From Onthophagus taurus (Eukaryota; Arthropoda; Insecta; Coleoptera; Scarabaeidae): 64,000 nucleotides of DNA. The stretch's first letter is position 1. Each line of letters opens with the position of its first letter. The position numbers and the translations under genes were made by a program. Under the pieces are notes generated by a model. It saw only the letters and a program-made list of their open reading frames with translations, was not told where the DNA came from and ran no database searches. Shown here piece after piece: positions 15,390-24,701 of the stretch. Location: contig NW_027248937.1 in the NCBI RefSeq assembly GCF_036711975.1, positions 1 through 64,000 of the forward strand, written 5' to 3'.

Positions 15390-16367
15390 ATGTCTCAAGA
15401 CGGTTTTAGTCAAATTGATTTAACTGCTCCGGGTTTCGCCAGCCAGGAATCCTTTCTGTTAAACAGTTTTGACATAAACCTGTTGAACATGTCGACTGTT
15501 GAGAAGGCTCTGGATCCAAACGTGCAGCCTAATGAGCAGCCGATGGATCCAAACGTTGAATCTAATGTGCAGCAAGCTACGGCGCTTCCAAACATCGCAG
15601 GTTCCTCGAAAGTCGACGATAAGAATGTGAAACACCTTTCACTTTCACTTCGTCGAAAGTCGGGGAACCGTGAACACCGGAAGAAGGGTGCAGGTGTGTG
15701 GTTACCGCCAGATAAGTATAGAGAGCTTCGACGGGAGACCCGTGCTCGTTCGCGAAGTACCAAACACAAGCGTGTGTCAGTTGAACCTGCGACTCTGTCA
15801 AAGGTTGAAGTGACACACTCGGAAATGGCTAGCGGCGATGAGTCCAACGACTCTCTTTCTTTAATGGCGGTATCCCAACACTGCACCGAAAACCGGACAT
15901 ACCTTAAAGCTATTAATGCAGCTTTTGTTTCTAAGGCTTCTTCTTCTAAAGCTTCGTCGATTCCCACTCCCCCTACTAACATAAACATTCCTACCATAGA
16001 AGTTCCCTCATTAAGCCCGAAAGTACAAATCTTAAGGGTGGACACAATTCCCGCTACTTCAGTCATTTCCGATGTACCTGCCAGCCTTTTTTCAAATGCA
16101 ATGTGTGCAGCAGTAGAAACAACCAAAGAGGAGATTTTGACCGAAATTAATATTTTGTATCAAAATTTTTATAAAGACCTTCATGCAAAGGTACTTCAAT
16201 TGCAGACCTCTTTGAGAGAACTTGCACAGTTTAGGGAAGGGCTGGCGTCGAGTTCTAACCACTCTTTAACAACGTCACTCGACATCACCGTTGCAACATT
16301 AACCGTTGAAATGAAAAAAGCAGAATTCATTTTGTCTTCTTTACATACTAATAACTTCCCTTCCTAG
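15390..16367 (+). CDS. 325-aa protein of unknown function, basic domain and coiled coil
   Basis: I do not recognise a family. The start codon is the first base after a splice acceptor (TTATCAAG). Residues 1-50 are hydrophobic/polar and unstructured in appearance. Residues ~48-65 contain a duplicated DPNVQPNE/DPNVESNV motif. Residues ~85-140 are strongly basic (RRKSGNREHRKKG, RELRRETRARSRSTKHKR) and suit a nuclear localisation or nucleic-acid-binding role. A Ser/Thr/Pro-rich linker follows, and the C-terminal ~80 residues have heptad-like hydrophobic spacing. Base composition is clearly less AT-rich than the flanking Polinton genes, suggesting an acquired cargo gene. A core-like or regulatory role is speculation. 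Confidence 0.65.
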   Translation: MSQDGFSQIDLTAPGFASQESFLLNSFDINLLNMSTVEKALDPNVQPNEQPMDPNVESNVQQATALPNIAGSSKVDDKNVKHLSLSLRRKSGNREHRKKGAGVWLPPDKYRELRRETRARSRSTKHKRVSVEPATLSKVEVTHSEMASGDESNDSLSLMAVSQHCTENRTYLKAINAAFVSKASSSKASSIPTPPTNINIPTIEVPSLSPKVQILRVDTIPATSVISDVPASLFSNAMCAAVETTKEEILTEINILYQNFYKDLHAKVLQLQTSLRELAQFREGLASSSNHSLTTSLDITVATLTVEMKKAEFILSSLHTNNFPS

Positions 16368-16375
16368 CTAAAAAG

Positions 16376-16687
16376 ATGTCCGGTAGCAACAACTTCGGGA
16401 GGGTGCTCACGTTGGAGCGAAGAGTTGCGTCTTTGGAGGTCAAAGTAGATACCCTGTTTCAGCTGGTAGGCTATATCTATAATCTTTTTTGCACGTTTTT
16501 AATTTCATAATCTTCTTAGGTAAACAGTATTGTCTCAGAGTCGGCAGTGGTGAGAGGGCAGGTGCATGTTCAAAACATGCACATACACCATTGTTCGACT
16601 GGGATAGAACCTCCGACACCGACACCTGCAGCGCCTCCGCCCCCGTATGAAGTGCGGGATGAGCAGGAAGAGGAGGAGGACTGGTAA
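16376..16687 (+). CDS. Two-exon 85-aa coiled-coil protein with PPPPY late-domain motif
   Basis: Exon 1 is 16376-16465 (30 codons), the intron is 16466-16519 (54 nt, GT-AG, pyrimidine-rich 3' end), and exon 2 is 16520-16687 (56 codons with stop). The intron removal is exactly in frame and avoids a stop at its 3' part. The N-terminal half has a heptad pattern (LERRVASLEVKVDTLF), consistent with a coiled coil. The C-terminal part is proline-rich with APPPPYEV and then an acidic tail. PPxY motifs bind WW domains of NEDD4-type ubiquitin ligases and serve as late or trafficking domains in viral structural proteins, including adenovirus protein VI. The role here is inferred. It starts nine bases after the upstream stop. 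Confidence 0.6.
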
Positions 16688-16706
16688 CCATTTTTCCTCC
16701 TCTTCC

Positions 16707-16740
16707 TTAGGTTAGGTTATGTTAGGTTATGTTAGGTTAA
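16707..16740 (+). repeat. Short TTAGG-type interstitial repeat
   Basis: Four GGTTAGGTTA/GGTTATGTTA-like units. TTAGG is the ancestral insect telomere unit, and short tracts of this form are common in many insect genomes. Confidence 0.8.
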
Positions 16741-16758
16741 ATGGTTAAGGTATTATAC

Positions 16759-16759
<1 letters not shown>

Positions 16760-16791
<32 letters not shown>

Positions 16792-16799
16792 TTCTTCTT
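16760..16799 (+). repeat. (ATT)n/(CTT)n microsatellite
   Basis: About ten ATT units followed by three CTT units, immediately upstream of the ATPase promoter. Confidence 0.9.
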
Positions 16800-16808
16800 A
16801 AATATATG

Positions 16809-16844
16809 TATATATAGTTTCTTTTGCTATATTTTCATTCAGTC
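16809..16844 (+). promoter_or_regulatory. TATA/initiator promoter of the packaging ATPase
   Basis: TATATATAG starts at 16809, and TCAGTC (16839-16844) places the start A at 16841, 32 bp downstream. Spacing and both motifs match an arthropod TATA-Inr core promoter. The site lies after the ATG at 16824 and so argues for the ATG at 16872. Confidence 0.6.
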
Positions 16845-16871
16845 TTATCCAATTCATTTAGTACGAGAATC

Positions 16872-17576
16872 ATGATCGACGAGAAATTAAAATGTTTACC
16901 GCAACTTCTAACACTGCCTATAGTAAATTTTAGTAATGGTTCGGTCGAAGAACACTTTACAAGACACAGCAATTTATTTGGTGGAAAATGTAAGCGAGGT
17001 TTAATTGTAGGACCCTCAGGTGTCGGAAAAACAAATGCTATGTTATCGCTTTTAGTTGCACGTAATGGGTTGCGCTTCCTAAACTTGTACTTATGCTCTA
17101 ATTCGTTATACCAAAATAAGTACGATTTTTTAAGACGTTTAATTGAACCTATAAAAGATTGCGGTTACTATGAATTTTCTAATATAGACGAGTTCATTCG
17201 ACCGGAAGATGCGAAAGAATATTCGGTAGTCGTATTTGACGATGTTTCCTGTACAGGTCAAAATGTCATTAAGGAATTTTTTTCGTATGGTCGACATAAA
17301 AACATTGATTGTTTTCTAATTTGTCAAAGTTATAGTGCAATTCCAAAACAATTAGTTCGCGATAATTGTAACTTTTTGGTGTTATTTAAACAAGACTTAA
17401 CAAATTTAAAACACGTATTTGAAGATCACATAATGAGCGATATGGAGTTTCATCGGCTAAAGGAAATTAGCGATGCTTGTTGGGAGAATAGACACGGCAT
17501 CCTAGTTATTGATTTAGATTGTAGTGTATCTAAGGGACGTTACCGTAAGGGTTTTGATAAATTCATTGAAGTTTAA
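16872..17576 (+). CDS. Polinton packaging ATPase (FtsK/HerA superfamily)
   Basis: A 234-aa protein from the preferred start 16872. The frame is open to an ATG at 16824, but the predicted transcription start (16841) excludes that one. Walker A is GPSGVGKT (residues 47-54), and Walker B is VVVFDD with the acidic pair at about 123-124. A later polar segment (FLICQSYSAIPKQLVRDN) fits the sensor and arginine-finger region of virus packaging ATPases. The family pumps genomes into double-jelly-roll capsids. Its presence with capsid and protease genes suggests the element could form virions. The length matches Polinton ATPases, and no defects are seen. Confidence 0.9.
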   Translation: MIDEKLKCLPQLLTLPIVNFSNGSVEEHFTRHSNLFGGKCKRGLIVGPSGVGKTNAMLSLLVARNGLRFLNLYLCSNSLYQNKYDFLRRLIEPIKDCGYYEFSNIDEFIRPEDAKEYSVVVFDDVSCTGQNVIKEFFSYGRHKNIDCFLICQSYSAIPKQLVRDNCNFLVLFKQDLTNLKHVFEDHIMSDMEFHRLKEISDACWENRHGILVIDLDCSVSKGRYRKGFDKFIEV

Positions 17577-17627
17577 AACTAACGACTTCAGCTGTACAGT
17601 TCGTAGTAACTTCACATACATCATACA

Positions 17628-18791
17628 ATGAACAAGACGATAGCTGCAGAACTTATCGCGGCACGAGAAGTCGTGAGAGACAAAATTCGTTCTTTAAAAG
17701 AAGACTTAGAGGAGTCAAGGATTCGGTCGGAAACCGCATATGCACCCATCGCAAGGCCCTTACAGGATATTGTCGCAAAACTTGACACTGCGCCTTTACT
17801 ATCCATTCCAAAACGAAGTTTATCTCCAAAAGAAGAAAAATTGATATCTAAGATACAACGCTACTCGCCGGATATTTCTGACGTACCAGCTAAAACCGAG
17901 ACCGAATATTTTATTCGAAAACCGAAAGTTCCATTAAAAGAACAACGACGAAAATTTGCTACATCGACTCCTGAAAAAAGGTTGGTATCTTCTCCCACGT
18001 CTTCTCCTCTTGGTCCATTAGCTCATGCAGAAGAAGAAGTATATGAAGTTCCGCCGGGCGAAGAAGAAGAACTCCTCGATTCTAGCGAGGATACCGGAGC
18101 TCTTATTTCGGACGCACATAATCGAATAGAACGACTTAAAGATGAAATAGAAGAAAGATTGGAGTCTCCAGAGGTACAAGCCGCTTTGAGTCAGTTTCAT
18201 CCTTTGCCCAGAACGTATATTGTTGGTTTAACAACTGATTTAAAAGATGATTATGATCGTTTATACGGTGTTCGCGAAACTCCCGAAGGTTTCTACATTG
18301 GAGTCAGTCCTGTTCACTTTGAGGATCAGGATATTCACGTTGGAAACTTCAAATATACGGGAACCGTTGGTTTATATGATTTACTATTTAAAAACGAACC
18401 GGGCAAATTTACAATTCAGGACATGCGCAACTACAAAGATATCTTACTACGTTCAAATGCTCCGTACATTAATTACATTCCAGAGGCAGGTATGACTACT
18501 GAGGACGACAGTGGGAAATTTCAGAATATTATCAAGCCTATCGTTGAAGGTAACAAACCCAAGGTGCATTGGGCTAAATACTGGCCGAATCCGAAGAAAA
18601 AAGTCGGTGGTGCATTACAAAAACAAGTCGTTCCTGGGGCTCTTATCGAATACGAGTATTGGGACGATCCCAACGAACTTGTCGACAGACTGCGTTTGTT
18701 GATGGCCTCGCAAACTGCAGGTCATTCTGCACATGTCAATGAAATATCATCAATAATATCGGAGCTAACAGAGGCCGAGATTATACGTTAA
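17628..18791 (+). CDS. Conserved Polinton protein, 387 aa, function unknown
   Basis: It starts 51 bp after the ATPase stop. The N-terminal ~60 residues are helical/coiled coil (AAREVVRDKIRSLKEDLEES). A low-complexity S/P/E-rich middle (about 100-170) includes an acidic run. The C-terminal half is the conserved part, with GLYDLLFKNEPG, YKDILLRSNA, EYEYWDDPNELVDRLRLLMA and a final amphipathic helix. This C-terminal module is recurrent in arthropod Polinton-type elements next to the ATPase or integrase. It is probably a virion-associated or core protein, but no biochemical role can be read from the sequence. Confidence 0.7.
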   Translation: MNKTIAAELIAAREVVRDKIRSLKEDLEESRIRSETAYAPIARPLQDIVAKLDTAPLLSIPKRSLSPKEEKLISKIQRYSPDISDVPAKTETEYFIRKPKVPLKEQRRKFATSTPEKRLVSSPTSSPLGPLAHAEEEVYEVPPGEEEELLDSSEDTGALISDAHNRIERLKDEIEERLESPEVQAALSQFHPLPRTYIVGLTTDLKDDYDRLYGVRETPEGFYIGVSPVHFEDQDIHVGNFKYTGTVGLYDLLFKNEPGKFTIQDMRNYKDILLRSNAPYINYIPEAGMTTEDDSGKFQNIIKPIVEGNKPKVHWAKYWPNPKKKVGGALQKQVVPGALIEYEYWDDPNELVDRLRLLMASQTAGHSAHVNEISSIISELTEAEIIR

Positions 18792-18860
18792 AATATTATC
18801 ATAAATATACGACTCTCACATTTTTTGTTTTAAAACACCGACGTTTGTGAACTAGAGCAG

Positions 18861-19286
18861 ATGAGTTTAAGCAAGTTCGGAAAACATTCGTCTAGTATGA
18901 CGATCGATAAGTTTGGTAAACACGTACACGGACACAACATTGCTGCTCATTTTAATAAACGTGAAAACTTACAACGATATTTCAAACAACCAACAATACT
19001 TACGTTTAGCGGAGATGGAACTACGGATACAACGGATAATTATTACATTATTCAAAATTTAGGTTACGTAAGTAAATATATAAACTATTTATATATTGGT
19101 GAAATAGTGAAATACCGATTTGAAGGAGACGTTGAAATGATTATTAACGGGAGTATCTTCGATCCAAATAAAAAGTTAAATGTTCTCTTCTTTGGAGATA
19201 AAATAGTTTGCAAACCCACAACGAAGACCACTTTACTCAAGAAACCATTTATGGTAGAACTGCTCATTGAAATATCCAGAAAATGA
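18861..19286 (+). CDS. Small Polinton protein, 141 aa, unknown function
   Basis: The N-terminus has a tandem SKFGKHSSS / DKFGKHVHG repeat rich in His and Gly. A predicted beta-rich region follows (PTILTFSGDGTTDTTDNYYI, FEGDVEMIINGSIF). The stop codon overlaps the integrase start in an ATGA arrangement (19283-19286), implying translational coupling or shared transcripts. No catalytic motif is visible. It may be a minor structural protein, by position only. Confidence 0.6.
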   Translation: MSLSKFGKHSSSMTIDKFGKHVHGHNIAAHFNKRENLQRYFKQPTILTFSGDGTTDTTDNYYIIQNLGYVSKYINYLYIGEIVKYRFEGDVEMIINGSIFDPNKKLNVLFFGDKIVCKPTTKTTLLKKPFMVELLIEISRK

Positions 19287-20218
19287 GCGATATTAAAAGG
19301 TCCGTCGTAAACGAGTTGCACGCGTCCGCGAGGAAAAAGTATAAACGCAGACGTGTTATTATAAAAGGTTTAACGGACTTATTTCAAGCTGATTTAGTGG
19401 AGATGATACCTTATTCAAAAGCAAATGGTAATTTTAAATATATTCTAACAGTTATTAATGCTTTCTCAAAGTATGGATGGGCTGTACCACTAAAAAACAA
19501 AACTGGCAAAGAAGTTACGCGAGCTATGGAAACAATTCTATCGGAAAAGCGGAAAAACATACCGAAGAATCTGCAAACGGATAACGGAAAAGAATTTTAC
19601 AATGAGGATTTTAAAAAGCTCATGTCACGATATCACATCAATCACTACAGTTCATTTTCCAATTTAAAGAGTTCTATTGTTGAACGGTTTAATAGAACAA
19701 TAAAAGAAAAAATGTGGAAAGAATTTAGTATGCAAGGTAACTATCGTTGGTTGGAATTGCTTCCCAAATTAATTCTGGATTATAACAACCAAGTTCACAG
19801 GACGATAGGAATGAAACCTAGCGAGGTAAATAACAGAAACGCATCGGCACTGTTAAAAACTGTATATAATTACATAAAAATTGTCGATCCTTATACCAAA
19901 AAATTTAATGTCGGTGATCACGTCAGAGTGAGCAAGCATCGACACGCCTTCACCAAAAACTATACTCCCAATTGGTCTAACGAAGTGTTTACAATACATT
20001 CTGTTCGTAATACTTTCCCAACAACATATCTGCTCAAAGATGCATCCAATGAAAAAATTATGGGTGGTTTTTATCGAGAGGAATTACAAAAAGTTAAATA
20101 TCCTGACGTCTACTTGGTGGAAAAAGTGCTACGGCGAAAAGGAAATCAAGTGTTTGTGAAATGGTTAGGATTAGGTCCGTCTCATAATTCTTGGATCTCA
20201 AAAACTAACGTTCTTTAA
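19283..20218 (+). CDS. Polinton integrase (rve, DDE) with C-terminal chromodomain
   Basis: A 311-aa protein. The retroviral-type integrase catalytic triad is D37 (FQADLVEM), D100 (TDNGKEF) and E134 (SIVERFNRTIKE), so the spacing of the last pair is 33 residues. A C-terminal chromodomain covers about 277-311 (VEKVLRRKGNQVFVKWLG). In Polintons it joins the element ends to host DNA, and the chromodomain may bias the target site. The N-terminal part before D37 is short compared with relatives, which carry an extra helical or zinc-binding domain there. Either this start is internal or the domain was lost. The gene overlaps the previous one by 4 bp and converges with the polymerase. Confidence 0.9.
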   Translation: MSDIKRSVVNELHASARKKYKRRRVIIKGLTDLFQADLVEMIPYSKANGNFKYILTVINAFSKYGWAVPLKNKTGKEVTRAMETILSEKRKNIPKNLQTDNGKEFYNEDFKKLMSRYHINHYSSFSNLKSSIVERFNRTIKEKMWKEFSMQGNYRWLELLPKLILDYNNQVHRTIGMKPSEVNNRNASALLKTVYNYIKIVDPYTKKFNVGDHVRVSKHRHAFTKNYTPNWSNEVFTIHSVRNTFPTTYLLKDASNEKIMGGFYREELQKVKYPDVYLVEKVLRRKGNQVFVKWLGLGPSHNSWISKTNVL

Positions 20219-20252
20219 AACGTATAAAGACCTATTTAAAAGTTTACAAGAC

Positions 20253-20258
20253 TTTATT
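20253..20258 (-). terminator. Polyadenylation signal of the polymerase gene
   Basis: AATAAA on the minus strand (TTTATT on plus), 63 bp after the polymerase stop. The 102-bp gap 20219-20320 is the convergent end of the integrase and polymerase transcripts. Confidence 0.5.
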
Positions 20259-20320
20259 AACAATCGAACATTACAAATACATTATTATTATTATTCTTTA
20301 CAATTTTTTTTAAATTAAAT

Positions 20321-23300
20321 TCATTTATTCGCATTCAATCTTTTTATCAACCAATGACCCCACGCCAAAGTATTACATCCGTTCGGTAATATGTATCGTT
20401 TATCATCGCACGATGAAAGAGCAATTTTATTCTTTAATTCGGTATACATAGTATGAAATTCTGACTTAAAAATGTACATTTTTTTATGAACCGATCCGCC
20501 ACATTCAACCACACGTTTATAATCGGTCACGCTTAAATGTTTATCTATAACATATTTCTTTACTCCTTTAGCCTTCTTTACATTATCATTCAACAAGGTG
20601 ATGCAGTACGCCTTAGCTCCTGTTCCAACAAATGACGTTATGCACCTGTTTGGATATTCATCTTTCATTCTTCCCAACACAGATCGACCGCGAGGTATAT
20701 TGTGTATATTCTCTAACGGATAATTGGACGTGTCAAAAAATTCAATATTTTCTTTTATATCCTCATATACATTGGGAGTAGTAATTTCTAGGATTAGGGA
20801 ATCAGTATCGGTGTATAAAAGTGTTATGTTATTTCCATATTTAACTTTTAAGTAATCATAGAAGAAGCTGTACATTACGGTTTTCGAAAGCTCTAATATA
20901 CTGAAACCCACATACAGCGGTTTGCAATAACGAACTTCCGCGACGTTCAATTGAACGGCTATCAAATTATCGCAAAATATTTTCGAAGATTTAAAATTTG
21001 GTTTAGCTATTAGGGCTTCCACGCCCGGTTTCTTATGACGACATTCCCAGTGGGTAACTAGTCTTATATCCACTCGCTTTTCCACATTTTCCATTGTCTT
21101 ACCGTATACGATGTTATTCATTGCTTTGTAATGATTTTTTTCAAATTCATTCTTAGCTTTCGCACGTTTATCGGAATTGAAATCGATGTAGCTCCGCATC
21201 CAGTTGGATTGTTTAAATTCTAATACTCTGTAAATCTTCGTTAGTTTCAATCCGAACTTGATACACTGCTTTAGATTCACGTAATGAATGATGTATTTTG
21301 TTTTATTTTCCAAATTTGCTATTAACTTTGCATTTTTTGAACCTGGGGGTACAATCCGTTCTGGACAAAATGGCAAATCGTTGTGTTCATCATGTATTGC
21401 TTCCGGATACTCTAAATCTACCTCGAACACGTAACCCTTTTCGGAATCGTCTTCCGTATTGTAAATATCTAACTTTTGAATCTCTTCATCTGATAGCCAT
21501 CGAAATCCCCCCGTCGGTAATTTTCGTCTCATTGCGTGTCCATACAAATTCGTAGCGTCGAGATACAAAATATAAGATGGGTCTTTGGTTTCATCAAATT
21601 CCATCATTAATTTATTGTTAGCCTTCGCACTGCGTTTAGTGCACATACTTAATCCACCGCGAATACCATTTTTAAAGAAGTGTAACATGTCTATGTCCGT
21701 TAATAATTCTAATTTTACCCCTGTCATTCGTAATAATGCATCCCAACCGAAGCCCGGCGCTGTGAAGTAATGACATGGATCTAAAGAGTAATACTTCATC
21801 GAGATGGTTCGGAAATTCTCAAATACGTCCGCCAAAAGTAAAACGTCAGACGTTAAATAAATGTCGCTATATTCGCCTAAAGTGCGACAGTTAAATAAGT
21901 TCCACACCGTTTGTGCACGACAATAATTTTCTTCGGTTATACTATCGTCGCATAAAGTATTGTAAAAACTACTTCGATCTGGCAGAGCGGTAAGATTCAG
22001 CTTTTCGAATGAATCCACAAAGGAATACGGAAAAACTCCTTTCTGACGTATAAGTCGAAACTGTTCTTCGTTCCTAAAATATTTTCTGATTTGAACGCAT
22101 TGGTTGTCTTCCAAAAATGAACCCAACTTCTCTAGCGATAAAGCCATAAACCTAAATGAATCCACAAATCTCAATTTCATATGAACCCGCCTTAGCTTTC
22201 CCTTGCTGTCAATGTTTTCTCCTACGATAATTTTTTTCGAAAATGATATATACTTTTCTTTATTCTGTGCTATAACGTCCACGTCTTCTTCTTTTAATGC
22301 CATATCTTTCACAAACATATGACAATCGTAGTTCGAAAGATTGTGAAAGAATATCGGTATGAACTTTGGTAATTGATAATTGATGTTACATACAGCATGT
22401 GCGGGTCCTCTATACAACCCAGTTAGGTGATCATGATCGCACACTTTATTACCTTCTTTTATTTTGTGCGAACAAATGTGACAGATATCCTGCATCTCAT
22501 GTATTAATCTATCAATAGGTGGTAATGGGAGCATTTCTTTTGGTTGGCTTAAATAATTTTTGTATATATTCAGAACGTCATGTTCCAACTTGCTCATGAA
22601 AATTTGAGCAGCATTACATCCGCGATATATTTCAAACTTCGACAATGATTCGTCATATGAACATTTTATATAATATGCAAATGCATAAGGTTCGTGTTTG
22701 AAACATTTGACGGAGTATGAATTATCATCGTTAAGTTCTGTTGCTTCCGCATCGGCGATCGGTTTCTGTAATGCTTCAAAATCTGCATACACCACGAACG
22801 GTATTTTTAATTGTCGTTCAAAATTTTCGAACTGTAGTATATTTTCCTTTTCTTCATTTCCATATTTATTTATTTTTAAATTTGTTGTTGGTAAAATTGC
22901 CCTTACCTTGCTGCAATCGTCACTTTGATGACGGATAAGTTTATTTTCTGACGTAAAGAATACCAAGCATCCGTCGCAAATATACTTTTCATGACCATTC
23001 TGCGATGCTTGCGATGATAGTAATCGAGACAGATTTTTTATCCAACAATAGTGACTATTCCCGGAATCATTTGTAACCAATAATAAATTTATATGTCTTT
23101 CTTCTTTTTGTCGACATATATACATTGTAATTATGTCATAATTCATAACACCGTCTTTAAAATACTCATTTATTCCATATACATTAATAGATAGTTTGTT
23201 CTGCTTTTCAAATACAGGTATATCTCGTAATTTAACTGGAAAAACAATATTTGAATAGTCTAAGCCGCAGTCTAGGTAATTCGGATACGAAGATGTCCTC

Positions 23301-24113
23301 TGTGGTAAACCGTTCGGTTCATGTAGTGCGGATGTTACAGCCCATGCAAAACATGCATCATCCGCGTTTTGTATATTTATCACAGCACGCTTTGCTTTTA
23401 TTTGCGATGGTAGATCGATGTAATTAGATGCTCTGATAGGATTATATTTGTTTAAATTTAACTCCATATAGAGAATTTGCATTAAAGTCCATCCTAAATA
23501 AAATATTGAAACATTTATTTTTTAATATATAGGTATATTATGTCACATTACGCTTACCTGAATCTCGTTCCTGGAATTCTGACATTTTTGATGAAATTTC
23601 ATCAATAAATTCCTTATATATTTTATACAGATCCGACGCTAATGATACTACCTTATTTTTCGTATTGAATGATTTTATTTCACAGTCTTCCTTTGATTGT
23701 AAAAAATACAAACCAAAACATTCCATATTTAATTTTACATTTCGGTGAATATCGATTGCGCTTTGTATTAGATTTAGTATTTTTTCTCGAATTCTATGAG
23801 AAAATTCATCCAAATCCACAAAAAAACCTTCTTCACTTATTCGATAACTGACGATTTTGTCACCGAATGCTCCAGCTATTCTCTCCACTCCGTCATCGAT
23901 TATAACAAAAGCGTTACGCTTGTGTGCGTTGCTTCGTAAATGTGCAGAGTAACATTGTCTATTTACATAATCATCGCAAGCCTCACATTTTACTGCTTTT
24001 GGAATTTGCGGTGCGTCAAGCTTGATTCTCTTGCCAATACAAGATAATCGTTGATGTCTTTTTAAATTGTCAACTCGAGTAAAACTTTTTCCACAATCCT
24101 CACACACGACCAT
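20321..24113 (-). CDS. Zinc-finger/protein-primed family B DNA polymerase, two exons
   Basis: Exon 1 is 24113-23558, the intron is 23557-23494 (64 nt, GTAAGC donor, TTTATTTAG acceptor), and exon 2 is 23493-20321. The product is 1242 aa. A split glycine codon joins the exons, and the context around the junction fits polymerases of related insect elements that are continuous there. Zinc fingers are C4/C7/H20/C25 and C43/C46/H58/H64, with another C2HC finger early in exon 2. Exonuclease motif I is YADFEAL (D about 423), and an FFHNLSNYD block follows. A CHIC...DHDH...CN module near 520-560 resembles recombination endonuclease VII. Polymerase motifs are LDATNLYG (about 831) and YTDTDS (about 1081-1083). 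It replicates the element DNA by protein priming. Confidence 0.85.
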
Positions 24114-24149
24114 TTTACAATTTAATGTTGTACACTTCTACTTGTTATG

Positions 24150-24190
24150 AAAGAACTACGTCAATACCACATTTCGCAGGCGTTTATAAA
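24150..24190 (-). promoter_or_regulatory. Candidate TATA promoter of the polymerase gene
   Basis: TTTATAAAC on the minus strand (plus-strand TTTATA at 24183-24188) lies about 70 bp upstream of the zinc-finger exon start. An initiator-like TAGTTC would sit about 32 bp downstream. Confidence 0.45.
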
Positions 24191-24264
24191 CCCTCACCGC
24201 TCCTGAAACTTATTGGGGAGGAGGAGGATGCATCGAGTGCGTTTGTATACATGTATATTTATAA

Positions 24265-24475
24265 CTCCGTATACCTCTGCATAATAAATTAAAAAAAATA
24301 TCTCGCAGGTAGATCATGACTCACTTACTAGTATTAAGTTAATTGACCTCCTCCTCGAACGTATCCCCCCAAAAAATTTGCCGATTCAAGAACCTCCTCG
24401 CATATTTTAAAGCTCCGTATACCTTTACACAATAAATTTTAAAAAATATCCCGCAGGTAGATCATGACTCACTTA
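24265..24475 (+). repeat. Direct repeat pair, 63-bp units
   Basis: Units at 24265-24327 and 24413-24475, 148 bp apart, both run from CTCCGTATACCT through GCAGGTAGATCATGACTCAC with a few substitutions. Confidence 0.7.
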
Positions 24476-24615
24476 TTTGTATACCTACATGTCCCAAAAC
24501 CGTATACCTTTGTGTACAATAAGTTAAGAGATATATCGAAAACATTACCAGTTCATTGAGAAGCGTCGAAGGATAAACATAGTAATTGTTTTCATCTAGG
24601 TAAACAGGTTACATA

Positions 24616-24701
24616 TAAAGATAAATTTTTAATAACATAACCTAAATAAAGATACATTTTTAATAAAGATAAATTTTTAATAAAGATAAATTTTTAATAA
24701 T
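24616..24701 (+). repeat. 17-bp AT-rich minisatellite
   Basis: About four copies of a TAAAGATAAATTTTTAA unit, one interrupted by a CATAACC insertion. Confidence 0.75.

Noticed and set aside
15410..16126. 238-aa frame antisense to the 325-aa gene
   Set aside because: It is a shadow frame. The plus-strand ORF has promoter, leader and splice acceptor support.
16824..16871. Upstream ATG extension of the ATPase
   Set aside because: The TATA/initiator pair predicts transcription starting at 16841, after that ATG, and the extension lacks family-like residues.
23538..24113. Stand-alone 191-aa zinc-finger gene
   Set aside because: A good donor at 23557 and acceptor at 23494 join it in frame to the polymerase. 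The last six codons of the stand-alone ORF would be intronic.
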